Of a DNA stretch of 38,164 nt, positions 15,188-22,534 are shown in pieces (the stretch's first letter is position 1; each line of letters begins with the position of its first letter). The stretch comes from CAYVHB01 sp964450865 (GTDB lineage Bacteria; Bacillota; Clostridia; Saccharofermentanales; UBA5734): assembly GCA_964450865.1 (NCBI GenBank), contig CAYVHB010000028.1, forward strand, positions 1-38,164. The letters are read 5' to 3'. A model generated the notes under the pieces. The model was not told the DNA's origin. It did no database searches and was given only the letters and a program-made list of their open reading frames with translations. The position numbers were made by a program, and so were the translations under genes.

Positions 15188-16576
15188 TTACCTCGCATCA
15201 TCCCTGATTTGCCCCCGCGCAACGAGATCTGCCACGATCTTCTCATACATCGCCTTGTCAATCTTGTAATTGAACCAATAAACCACAAAGCCAGCCGCAA
15301 TAAACGCCAGCGGCACCAGCAGCATGGCCACCTTCATCATCCAGATACCGCCGGTGCTGACATCATCAGGAGTCTTCGCCTCGTTGATACCGGACAAAAT
15401 GACAGTCGCACCGACAATTCCTGAAGCGGCAGCGCTACCAATTTTGTAAATCAGCGGCTGGACAGCAAAAGTCACACTTTCATTACGCCGGCCCAGCTTC
15501 CACTGGCCATATTCAATCGTATCCGCCAGGGAAACCAGCATCAGCAGCTGATTGAACGCTTCACCAAAAAAGATCAGGATGCCCGCCAAACCGATCCAGA
15601 TAATATTCATCGGCGCCAGGAAAAAAAGCACATAGCCGGCGGCGATCATCGCGATAGCCAGTGAATAGAGAACGCGGCGGCTGTAGCGCTTGCTGAACAA
15701 TGGAAAAACCAGCAGTGCGGCTATCTGCGACAGACCAAGCACCGCGGCGAAAACCGCATACATCTGCTCATTGCGATAAGCATATTTAAAGAAATACAGG
15801 CCAAAATTGGCAGTTGTTGTATAACCGATGATAAACAGCGTCATAGATACCGTAATATAGAGCAGCTGGTCATTTTTAAAGATGATCGTCACCACATCAC
15901 GCAGGCGGGTCGGCTCCTGCCCGACAAAGCGACCCTTGACCTCCCGTACACCCAGCAAGGTGACCAGCTGGCCGGCGATCATGAAAACACCGATAATCAG
16001 GGCAAAGATAAAAAACGCCCGCTGCTTGCTGCCGACGACAGCAGCCAGGGCGTTGGTCAGCGGTACAATCCCGACCACGACAGCGAACAGGCCAACGTTG
16101 GCAAAGTTGCGGGCCATGGCACCGATCCGTTCGCGCTCCTTCTGATCAATCGTCAATGACGGCAACATCGACCAGTAACCAATGTCATTGGCTGTATAGC
16201 TGGTCTCCCAGAGCAGGTAAGTGATCGCAAAGACGATCACGTAGGATCGCCCCGTCAGGCCGAAATCAGTAAAGAACAGCACCGTGAACACGCTGGTCAG
16301 CACAGCGCCCATGGCAATCCAGGGTTTGAATTTGCCAAAGCGGCTATGGGTATTGTCGATAATGACACCCATCACCGGATCATTGATGGCATCATAGAAA
16401 CGGAAAACAAACAGCAGCGCGGTAATCCACCACAAGGTACCATTGGGCGTTTCGAGCACATCCGTGATGTAAAAAAGCAGATACATGCTGACAAGGGCAT
16501 ATAGCATGTCCCGGCCAATCGTACCAAGGCTGAAGGCGTATCGATTGCGGCGATCAGAACTGGACTCAGCTGTCAT
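15188..16576 (-). CDS. GPH-family cation:sugar symporter (MelB-like)
   Basis: Twelve-helix symporter of the glycoside-pentoside-hexuronide family. The 462-aa protein has the family-typical first half: RFYDAINDPVMGVIIDNTHSRFGKFKPWI, whose Asp residues correspond to the cation/sugar site of MelB, and later FGEAFNQLLMLVSLADTIEYGQWKLGRRNESV. The ATG at 16576 is used because GGGAGG lies 8 nt upstream; a GTG three codons earlier overlaps that site. It follows the GH36 alpha-galactosidase gene by 82 nt on the same strand, so alpha-galactosides such as melibiose or raffinose are the likely cargo. Its 3' end lies just beyond the structured RNA of the opposite strand. Confidence 0.9.
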   Translation of the reverse strand: MTAESSSDRRNRYAFSLGTIGRDMLYALVSMYLLFYITDVLETPNGTLWWITALLFVFRFYDAINDPVMGVIIDNTHSRFGKFKPWIAMGAVLTSVFTVLFFTDFGLTGRSYVIVFAITYLLWETSYTANDIGYWSMLPSLTIDQKERERIGAMARNFANVGLFAVVVGIVPLTNALAAVVGSKQRAFFIFALIIGVFMIAGQLVTLLGVREVKGRFVGQEPTRLRDVVTIIFKNDQLLYITVSMTLFIIGYTTTANFGLYFFKYAYRNEQMYAVFAAVLGLSQIAALLVFPLFSKRYSRRVLYSLAIAMIAAGYVLFFLAPMNIIWIGLAGILIFFGEAFNQLLMLVSLADTIEYGQWKLGRRNESVTFAVQPLIYKIGSAAASGIVGATVILSGINEAKTPDDVSTGGIWMMKVAMLLVPLAFIAAGFVVYWFNYKIDKAMYEKIVADLVARGQIRDDAR

Positions 16577-16601
16577 GGCAGACACCTCCCGCTGGACTGG
16601 A

Positions 16602-16666
16602 CCTGTTTGTCCGGCCTGTTTGCCGGACCTGCTTGCCCGGCCTGTTTACCCGGCCTGCCTACTGGG
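16602..16666. repeat. 13-bp tandem repeat, five units
   Basis: Units start at 16602, 16615, 16628, 16641 and 16654, each CCTG(T/C)(T/C)T followed by a CCGG-like end, exactly 13 bp apart. The array fills the gap between the alpha-galactosidase and symporter genes, and the last unit contains the alpha-galactosidase stop codon (16659-16661). Confidence 0.92.
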
Positions 16667-18989
16667 CCTGGACCAGGTATAAACTCGAACCGAAATCACC
16701 GAGCAGACGCGTCTCGGTATTATAAAACGTGCCCATGAACTGGTTGTTGAGCCGGATGCCGGCCTGAAGCATGTCGCCATAGCCGGTGTAGCGCTCGATA
16801 CAATCAGGCAGGCTGTAGTAATGGTTGGCCAGTCGGGCCAGCCAGCCATCCGGATGGATCTGAAACGGCAGGAGATGATTGATCAGGCCACCGAAACGGC
16901 TAACATGGACAACTTGCGGTACTGTCTGGACTACATAGCGCGTGGTGGTCTCCAGACCGGTCAGCGGCAGGCAGTCGCCACTGTCACCGACAGTCGCCAG
17001 CGTCTGGAAAAAGCCGGCTACAGCCTCACGGCCGTCACGGCTGATCACCTGCCAGTGGACCTGGTTGGCCTTTGAAGCCGGCAGACGGAAAAACCGGCCA
17101 AACTGCAACGTCTGGCGATGCTGCTTGTAAAAAGCAATCTGGGCCCGGATGACCCGCCGCTCCTGAAAAGACAAGAAATGCGTATTCAGCTCATAGCCGA
17201 GCAAACCAAAGCAAGCCACATTAAAGCGCGTGGCTAGCGGGGTCTGGCGCAGCGTCTGCTGATGCGGGGCATCAGAAACATGGGCGCCCATTGTTGAAGG
17301 CGGATAAAGGTATGACAGGCCACTTTGGATGGCCAGCCGTTCAACAGGATCGGTATCGTCGGAAACCCAGATCTGCGGCGAATAGCAGAGCATCCCCAGG
17401 TCAAAACGATTGCCCCCGCTTGAACAGCTTTCCAGCAGGATATCCGGCCGGTCGGCAAAGATGCGGCGCAAGACATCATAAAGACCCAGCACATAACGGT
17501 GATAGAACTCACCCTGATTGGTCAGGGCCGGCGAAAACATATCGCTGAGGTTGCGATTCATATCCCATTTCACATAGCTGACCGGCGCGCTATCCAGAAT
17601 CTGCCGGACGCTGGTGACGATATAATCGCGCACCGCCGGCTGGCACAAGTCGAGAACCAGCTGATTACGCCCGAATGCCGGCTGGCGGCCCGGGATGCTG
17701 ATCACGTATTCCGGATGGGCCCGGTACAGATCACTGTCGACATTGACCATCTCCGGCTCAAACCACAGCCCGAACTGCAGGCCCAGGCGATTGATCCGGC
17801 GGGCCAGTCCAGCCAGCCCGAAAGGCAGCTTGCGGCGGTTGACCGAATAGTCACCCAGCCCGGCCTTGTCATTGTTGCGCCGGCCGAACCACCCGTCATC
17901 GAGCACGAATAATTCAATGCCGAGGCGGCGCGCCTGGCGGGCCTGGTGGAGCAGGGACCAGTGATTGAACCTGAAAAAGTTGGCCTCCCAGCTGTTCAGA
18001 AGAACGGGCCGCTCGCGATCCTGCCAGGCGGCGGGAATGATGTGTTTCTGAATGAAGGCGTGGAATTGCTGGCTGGCGCCGTTGAGCCCCCGGTTGCTGA
18101 AGGTCACGATTGCCTCAGGCGTGGCAAAGCTGGACCCGGGCTGCAGGATCCATTCGAAACAATGCGGACTGATGCCGGTCAGGACCCGGACCAGGTCCCG
18201 GCCAGTCCGTTCAACGGCCGCATAGTGATTACCACTGTAGACCAGATTGAAACCATAGACATGACCATGATGCTCGCCACCACCGTCTTCAATCAGCAGA
18301 AAACCCGGATTGTGACGATTACTGGAGGTACCGGTCATGCTCGAATGGGACTGGACGCCATAGGCCAGCGGCACAAGCTGGCGGTGGGTCTCCTTGATCC
18401 AGCCCCCGTGCAGCGTCAGCAGGGCGAACTGCCGGTTGGGCAGATCCAGCATCAGGCTCATCAGCTTGCGGATAACGACCGGTTGCGCTGTTTCATTGAC
18501 CAGGATAACCCGGCGCGTAATCACATCCACGGCTGGATAGACCGTGTAATAGAGCAGAAGCTGGACGGCGTGGACCTTTTCCTGTAATGTAATCACCAGG
18601 GTCTGACAGTCCGCCGCTGTCCCGTGGGCCGTGGGCAAGTCCGGCAACGGGATCGGTCCGTCAAAAACCTGATGTGACTGATAGATAAAGTCATGGACAT
18701 AAGTCCCGTCGGGCATTTTCAGCTCGGCCGGCGGTTCCCGGAAATCACCCTTGCCGATGCCGGACCATTCCAGGGTCATGTTGTCGAGGCTGTAAAACTC
18801 GTCACCGGGATCATATACAATACTGCCGCCCACGGTGGCCGAGCGCTTGAGCTGCAACGGTTTGAAGGGCTGGTCCTGGACACGTTCGCCATAATGGATA
18901 TTCTCCAGGTGGCCAAAGGCCGTCACCTGGAAGATATAGCTGCTTTGCCCGGTCTGCAGATGAAAGACATTGTCCAGGTAACTGATCAT
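16659..18989 (-). CDS. Alpha-galactosidase, glycoside hydrolase family 36
   Basis: Retaining alpha-galactosidase acting on melibiose and raffinose-type sugars, intracellular (no signal peptide). At 776 aa it has the size of a full GH36 enzyme: N-terminal beta-sandwich, central (beta/alpha)8 barrel, C-terminal domain. The nucleophile is Asp476 in YVKWDMNRN and the acid/base Asp544 in VSDDTDP; GLWFEPEMV and ESCSSGGNRFD are further family hallmarks. The ATG at 18989 has GAGGTGA about 6 nt upstream. The GPH symporter follows downstream on the same strand, forming an uptake-plus-cleavage pair. The last codons run into a 13-bp tandem repeat array, so the C-terminal few residues may vary between strains. 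Confidence 0.95.
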   Translation of the reverse strand: MISYLDNVFHLQTGQSSYIFQVTAFGHLENIHYGERVQDQPFKPLQLKRSATVGGSIVYDPGDEFYSLDNMTLEWSGIGKGDFREPPAELKMPDGTYVHDFIYQSHQVFDGPIPLPDLPTAHGTAADCQTLVITLQEKVHAVQLLLYYTVYPAVDVITRRVILVNETAQPVVIRKLMSLMLDLPNRQFALLTLHGGWIKETHRQLVPLAYGVQSHSSMTGTSSNRHNPGFLLIEDGGGEHHGHVYGFNLVYSGNHYAAVERTGRDLVRVLTGISPHCFEWILQPGSSFATPEAIVTFSNRGLNGASQQFHAFIQKHIIPAAWQDRERPVLLNSWEANFFRFNHWSLLHQARQARRLGIELFVLDDGWFGRRNNDKAGLGDYSVNRRKLPFGLAGLARRINRLGLQFGLWFEPEMVNVDSDLYRAHPEYVISIPGRQPAFGRNQLVLDLCQPAVRDYIVTSVRQILDSAPVSYVKWDMNRNLSDMFSPALTNQGEFYHRYVLGLYDVLRRIFADRPDILLESCSSGGNRFDLGMLCYSPQIWVSDDTDPVERLAIQSGLSYLYPPSTMGAHVSDAPHQQTLRQTPLATRFNVACFGLLGYELNTHFLSFQERRVIRAQIAFYKQHRQTLQFGRFFRLPASKANQVHWQVISRDGREAVAGFFQTLATVGDSGDCLPLTGLETTTRYVVQTVPQVVHVSRFGGLINHLLPFQIHPDGWLARLANHYYSLPDCIERYTGYGDMLQAGIRLNNQFMGTFYNTETRLLGDFGSSLYLVQAQ

Positions 18990-19009
18990 CCAATCACCTC
19001 GCTCCGGTC

Positions 19010-19041
19010 GGTCCCCCAGCCCGGCTCAGGGCCGGGGGACC
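19010..19041. other. Strong GC hairpin upstream of the alpha-galactosidase gene
   Basis: GGTCCCCC pairs with GGGGGACC and the inner part adds further G-C pairs. It sits 20 nt before the alpha-galactosidase ribosome site, downstream of the lipoprotein stop. No U-run follows on the minus strand, so it is either a weak terminator or a leader/stability structure. Confidence 0.5.
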
Positions 19042-19096
19042 ATCTGATCACGTCATGGATCAGTCGTTATGTCCAGGGTCAGTTGCTGGATTGTCA

Positions 19097-19924
19097 TTAT
19101 TTACTGGTCAGCTTGCCATCAACCAGTGAATACTGCTTGTCGGCATTGGCGATGAACGCCAGGCCGGATGGCGGGTTGCCGCAGTAGATTGAAGCTGGCA
19201 TGGTCTTGACGGTGTCGAGACCGACATAAAGAGCGTTGGCGGTCACATAATTGAGATAGAGATTCTCGCTGTCAGAACTGTTGTCGTCAGGATAGAGGTA
19301 ATACTGGCTGGCATAGCCGTCCGCTGTCCTGACAAACTCGAAGTAGATCTTTTCCTTGCCGCTTTCGTAATAGGTATATTTCATCGAGTCAGCTTTTTCG
19401 TCGTATTCACCGACAACCTTGAAAGGATTATCCTCGGTCGACTCGGCTTCAAAATTATATTTGCTGCCATTCTTGTCAATTTTGCCCTTGCCCTTGACCA
19501 TCATCAGGTCGCCCAGGGCCCCAGGCTTGCCATCAAAGTACTCGAGGGCCGCCAGATAGGTAATCGGCAGCAGGTACAGATCCATGATCGCCACGCCGGC
19601 CATGGTCATCAGGTTGGCGGCCTGCGTGGGGTCATCGCTCATCTTCTGGCTGAGCAATTCGAAAACGGGTGACTTGAAGGTCTGGTAGCGATTGATGGCA
19701 TCGACAAATGGCGGCAGACCGCTGCTGGATGTGCTGGCGGTTGCCGTCTCGCCGGCGGTTGTGGTCGTGGCCTGGGTGGTTGTTTCTTCACTGACGGGCT
19801 GGCTGGATGTTGCCAGGGTCCCGGGTGTCTTGGTGGTATTGGCTTTGCCACAACCGCTGATGGCCAGGGCTAGCAGGGTCATGATCAGGATGATACTGAT
19901 GAATCGGGTCAAGAATGGCTTCAT
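19097..19924 (-). CDS. Lipoprotein of unknown function
   Basis: 275-aa exported lipoprotein. The signal (MKPFLTRFISIILIMTLLALAISGC) ends in a lipobox with Cys25 as the lipidated residue. A Thr/Ser-rich spacer runs to about residue 70, then a soluble domain without a motif I know; it contains a beta-rich segment (KGKGKIDKNGSKYNFEAE to YYESGKEKIYFEFV) that looks like a LolA- or lipoprotein-type antiparallel sheet. The start has a perfect AGGAGGTG ribosome site 6-7 nt upstream. It lies 48 nt after the DUF434-type gene on the same strand. Role undetermined. Confidence 0.85.
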   Translation of the reverse strand: MKPFLTRFISIILIMTLLALAISGCGKANTTKTPGTLATSSQPVSEETTTQATTTTAGETATASTSSSGLPPFVDAINRYQTFKSPVFELLSQKMSDDPTQAANLMTMAGVAIMDLYLLPITYLAALEYFDGKPGALGDLMMVKGKGKIDKNGSKYNFEAESTEDNPFKVVGEYDEKADSMKYTYYESGKEKIYFEFVRTADGYASQYYLYPDDNSSDSENLYLNYVTANALYVGLDTVKTMPASIYCGNPPSGLAFIANADKQYSLVDGKLTSK

Positions 19925-19972
19925 GGTGCACCTCCTAGTATGCAGGACTAGACTGTCCTGACTATTATCTTA

Positions 19973-20698
19973 TCATAGCGGCGCCGGCAAGCCAACGTGG
20001 CTTAAATCGATGATCCAGGCTTCAGGAAGGTTCTGTTCGACAATCAGGCGGGCCAGGTTCAGCCAGCTTTCACAGCGGTCCAGCAGGACGGCATCCGCGC
20101 TGACAATCCGGCGCTGGCCGGCCAGGAGCCGGTCAGCATCTGGTGCCAGTTCAATGCTGACCGGGACTGGCCCGGTTGCCAGCCGGGCCTGCAGACGGGC
20201 TCGCAGCTGCCCGGAATTGGATACAGGAGCATCAAGATAGATTGTTGCGGCCTGGACGTGCAACCGGGCCAGCGTCTGGGCAAGCAGGTCAATCGCCTGG
20301 TCTGTCTGTTCGATCAGGTGATAGGTTCCCCGCAAGCCGGCCAGATCCCGCAGCACGCCATCATTGCCCAGTAGAAGCGGGCCGCCGGACAAAGCCACTT
20401 CCAGGTTGATAATCAGATTAAACCCGTCGATCAGCAGATTACCCTGTGTCGCTGCCGATGGCATCAGCTCATGATCCCGGCGTCGCCTGACCTGATCCGG
20501 TGCGGCCGTCGTCCGCTGCACGGCCAGGCGCTGGCGCACGGTCAGCTGGTAATGGCGGCCCACCAGATCCATGACCGTGTCCAGCGTATAACCGCGGCCA
20601 AGCAGCCAGCAGGCGTCATATTGCGCCTGGCGCAGGCGAGTCAGCGCCATTCCAGTGAAATTCAAGGCATCAGCCGGCTCAAAACCGCGCCGGCTCAT
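19973..20698 (-). CDS. DUF434/DUF5616-type protein, PIN-like fold suspected
   Basis: Matches, as I recall it, the DUF434 family: N-terminal RRGFEPADALNFTGMALTRLRQAQYDACWLLGRGY and a C-terminal part with LLIDGFNLIINLEVALSGG, GNDGVLRDLAGLRGTYH and IYLDAPVSNSGQL. Acidic residues at the ends of beta strands (LLIDGFN, TIYLDAP, VSADAVLLDRC) suggest a PIN/NYN-like nuclease fold, which is inference. At 241 aa it is of normal length. Its ATG shares ATGA with the stop of a 40-codon ORF upstream, implying translational coupling. No known function. Confidence 0.82.
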   Translation of the reverse strand: MSRRGFEPADALNFTGMALTRLRQAQYDACWLLGRGYTLDTVMDLVGRHYQLTVRQRLAVQRTTAAPDQVRRRRDHELMPSAATQGNLLIDGFNLIINLEVALSGGPLLLGNDGVLRDLAGLRGTYHLIEQTDQAIDLLAQTLARLHVQAATIYLDAPVSNSGQLRARLQARLATGPVPVSIELAPDADRLLAGQRRIVSADAVLLDRCESWLNLARLIVEQNLPEAWIIDLSHVGLPAPL

Positions 20699-20817
20699 GT
20701 CTCGCCCTGGCGTTCACACGGCCGGGTCACGCCCCCGCCCAGCCAGATGTCACGGATGTCTTTGCTGAAATCCCCGAAATTACCCTGATTTTTTTCCATG
20801 TTCTTTTCCCTGTTCAT
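20695..20817 (-). CDS. Small ORF (40 aa) coupled to the DUF434 gene
   Basis: Hydrophilic 40-residue product (begins MNREKNMEKNQGNFGDF, ends CERQGET). The ATG at 20817 is preceded by AAGGGGG; a second in-frame ATG at 20799 (34 aa) is possible. The stop overlaps the DUF434 start by 4 bp. A promoter with -35 TTGCCA and -10 TATAAA lies about 100 bp upstream with no other start between. No recognised motif. It may be a real small protein or a leader peptide coupling translation. Confidence 0.5.
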   Translation of the reverse strand: MNREKNMEKNQGNFGDFSKDIRDIWLGGGVTRPCERQGET

Positions 20818-20916
20818 ATTCCCCCTTAGGGGTCTGTCTTCGTCCTGTATCTTTGTCCCTCTTCATTCCGGCCGGAAACTATGCGCAATACGAATCTTCT
20901 TCATTCCCATGAGATA

Positions 20917-20946
20917 TTTATAACTGAAACGTATTTATCTTGGCAA
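20917..20946 (-). promoter_or_regulatory. Promoter of the small ORF-DUF434 unit
   Basis: Minus strand: -35 TTGCCA (20941-20946), 18-bp spacer, -10 TATAAA (20917-20922); each box has one mismatch to the sigma-A consensus. The start of transcription would be near 20910, about 90 nt before the small ORF. Confidence 0.6.
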
Positions 20947-21025
20947 ATCAGATACACCTCCTGACAGGTGGCATCATGCGATGTGCGATTGGGCTTCTCA
21001 GGATTATGGCCCGCGCATTGATCCG

Positions 21026-21061
21026 AAAAAAACAGGCATCCCGCCTGAAATGGCGGGATGC
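21026..21061 (-). terminator. Intrinsic terminator of the 3D-domain gene
   Basis: On the minus strand GCATCCCGCC, a 6-nt loop and GGCGGGATGC (perfect 10-bp stem) are followed by CTG and seven T. It lies 160 bp after the 3D-domain stop codon. Confidence 0.88.
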
Positions 21062-21221
21062 TTTGCATCGGACCTGGCGGTTCCTGATCTGTGTCCAGGA
21101 AACCAGCCTCTATAACGCCTCTATACCAGATGTTTCATGCTCAGGTATAAACTCGGCAGAATTGGCGAGGGAATCGATCCTTATCTGGCCGATCGGGATT
21201 CGGATCGGGTGATCTGGCGGT

Positions 21222-21833
21222 TCAGCCGACAATTCTCAGTCGGACTTTGATGCGGCCAGCCTTGGGGAAGTCATGGTAACTGTTCATATAGATGTCAATT
21301 TTGTTACCCTTGATAGCACCGCCGCAGTCTTCGGCAATTCTGTAGCCCCAGCCTTCAATGTACACTTTTGTACCATAAGGAATAACTCTGGGGTCAACAG
21401 CAATGGTGCGGCCTTGCTTGGCTCTTTTGCCGGTGGCGGTAATATCGTCGCCATTTGTACCGGGCTCATCTTTCGCATAAAACGTTGCGGTAAAAGTCAT
21501 CCACTTGTATTGCTGTTTCGTCGCGGTCATCTTGACCGAGGTCTTGGCTTTCGTGGTTTTGGTGGTGACTTCTGAGCCACTGCGGCTCACGGCGGAATCG
21601 GTTTCGAGATCGAGATCGGGGGCTTGCAGACTGGAATCAGTTAAATCTGTACTGGCTTCAGTGCTGATACTGGTTGACGTTGTGCTGTTGCTGGCGGCCG
21701 ACAGGGTCGTCGGCTCAGTCGCGGCGGATGCATAACGGACTGGTTCGCTGAAGGTTGCGGCTACGCTGGGGACCAGGCTGGCAGTCAGAATGATCAGGGC
21801 CATCGTGGCAGCAACGGAGTATTTTTTAATCAG
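21222..21833 (-). CDS. Secreted 3D-domain protein (cell-wall lytic type), non-ATG start
   Basis: The C-terminal 3D domain (double-psi beta barrel, as in YocH/YuiC lytic transglycosylase-like proteins) spans about residues 110-203: FTATFYAKDEPGTNGDDITATG, DPRVIPYGTKVYIEGWG and AEDCGGAIKGNKIDIYM with the three conserved aspartates. A Ser/Thr-rich linker precedes it. The first ATG (21801-21803) has no ribosome site and cuts the signal peptide short. AGAGGTG at 21839-21845 is 7 nt before an in-frame CTG (21833); starting there gives I-K-K-Y before the hydrophobic core LIILTASLVPSVAA, a proper signal peptide. An ATT three bases to either side is the other option. It would act on peptidoglycan outside the cell. 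Confidence 0.85.
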   Translation of the reverse strand: MIKKYSVAATMALIILTASLVPSVAATFSEPVRYASAATEPTTLSAASNSTTSTSISTEASTDLTDSSLQAPDLDLETDSAVSRSGSEVTTKTTKAKTSVKMTATKQQYKWMTFTATFYAKDEPGTNGDDITATGKRAKQGRTIAVDPRVIPYGTKVYIEGWGYRIAEDCGGAIKGNKIDIYMNSYHDFPKAGRIKVRLRIVG

Positions 21834-21899
21834 AATAACACCTCTTAACTTAATATTTCATAACATATTTGCTATGCGCTTCCCTCGGATCTCAACATG

Positions 21900-21929
21900 A
21901 TTGTAACCGCATCTGACACTTGCGGTCAA
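21900..21929 (-). promoter_or_regulatory. Promoter of the 3D-domain gene with embedded palindrome
   Basis: Minus strand: -35 TTGACC (21924-21929), 18-bp spacer, -10 TACAAT (21900-21905), each one mismatch from consensus; the leader is about 60 nt. ACCGCA/TGCGGT (21906-21911 and 21921-21926) forms an inverted repeat between the two boxes, placed like a repressor operator. Confidence 0.6.
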
Positions 21930-22083
21930 CCTTCTTCAGGATATTTTGGAGTTTTAAACAAAAATATGCTATCGCTTTATAGCCATCTGTCGTGAACTCA
22001 GCCAATAAAATCGGGGCTTTTGCACGATTTATAGAACTCTGATGCCATTCTAAAACCTTTTACCAATCGTCAGGATCATCATT

Positions 22084-22137
22084 AAGTGACATTTTTTGCC
22101 GCATTACTTTATATTTAAAATAGATCAAGTGACATTT
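22084..22137. repeat. Direct repeat AAGTGACATTT, two copies
   Basis: Copies at 22084-22094 and 22127-22137, 43 bp apart (about four helical turns) and both followed by T-rich sequence. It could be a paired protein-binding site. Confidence 0.6.
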
Positions 22138-22184
22138 ATTATCACCTGATAATCTTGATCTCTTATCCTAAAAGTACGATTATT

Positions 22185-22200
22185 TGTGAATTTTATCACA
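22185..22200. promoter_or_regulatory. Crp/Fnr-type palindrome TGTGA-N6-TCACA
   Basis: Perfect match to the half-site pair recognised by Crp- and Fnr-family regulators (the Bacillus Fnr consensus has the same form). It lies 345 bp before the oxidoreductase start and 350 bp from the 3D-domain start, in the AT-rich spacer. Which promoter it controls is unclear; TAATAG at 22217-22222 would be a weak -10 at a suitable distance. Confidence 0.5.
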
Positions 22201-22363
22201 TAATTTTCATAATAAATTAATAGCTGATGATGATATGGCGGGAGAGTTGTGGGTATATCAGAACGGGTAGTGATCCGGGGTGAGGATATTGTGATCAGCT
22301 TCTGGCAAGTGTGCGGCTTGATCCGGTCCTGACTCGCTTGATGATATATTTGCATGCTGACTA

Positions 22364-22391
22364 TTGGTGATTGTCCTGAATGGGATATAAT
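22364..22391 (+). promoter_or_regulatory. Promoter of the Gfo/Idh/MocA gene
   Basis: A perfect -10 TATAAT (22386-22391) with a poor -35 TTGGTG (22364-22369) at 16 bp. The transcript would begin near 22398 with a 137-nt leader containing an 8-bp hairpin at 22409-22435. Confidence 0.45.
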
Positions 22392-22534
22392 AAAATAGCA
22401 GACGCAGTGGCTGGCCGGGACTGAATTGGCCAGCCGTTATCAAGTCAGCACGACCAGGATTGTATAGGCCGCGATCCGGGCCCATCATGTCAGGGGCCTG
22501 GCCAAGTCTGGATGATGATGGAGGAGCATGTCAG

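Larger units (their letters stand above)
20818..21221. other. Spacer with promoter and terminator, no gene
   Basis: About 400 bp. It holds a minus-strand promoter (20917-20946), an unexplained strong AGGAGGTG on the minus strand near 20957-20964 that is not followed by a credible ORF, and an intrinsic terminator (21026-21061) for the 3D-domain gene. The 160 bp between that terminator and the 3D-domain stop has GATC/TCGGGATTCGGATCGGG-like short inverted pieces only. Confidence 0.6.
21834..22534. other. AT-rich 700-bp spacer between divergent genes
   Basis: No supported gene on either strand; the only longer frame (22125-22355, minus) lacks a ribosome site and protein-like composition. From 21840 to about 22250 the sequence is clearly more AT-rich than the rest of the window. 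It contains promoters for both flanking genes, an 11-bp direct repeat, TTATCA/TGATAA (22139-22152), a Crp/Fnr-type palindrome and a leader hairpin GGCTGGCC/GGCCAGCC (22409-22435). Confidence 0.65.

Noticed and set aside
16602..16666. Possible CRISPR array (also considered at 23514-23572)
   Set aside because: Units are only 12-13 bp with no or very short spacers and no cas genes are near; these are tandem or palindromic repeats.
19010..19041. Third copy of the group II intron domain VI hairpin
   Set aside because: It shares GGTCCCCC/GGGGGACC with the intron ends but lacks domain V and the intron 3' sequence; the resemblance is limited to GC-rich arms.
20956..21000. Leader peptide after the AGGAGGTG on the minus strand
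   Set aside because: Possible starts downstream give at most a 16-residue frame from CTG or a 3-residue frame from TTG, and the site lies upstream of the mapped promoter boxes.
21165..21200. tRNA-like 3' end (GGATCGATTCCC ... CCA) on the minus strand
   Set aside because: The T-stem does not pair and no acceptor, D or anticodon arm can be built around it.
22125..22355. 76-codon minus-strand frame in the AT-rich spacer
   Set aside because: No ribosome site, unlikely composition, and it overlaps the Crp/Fnr palindrome and repeats.
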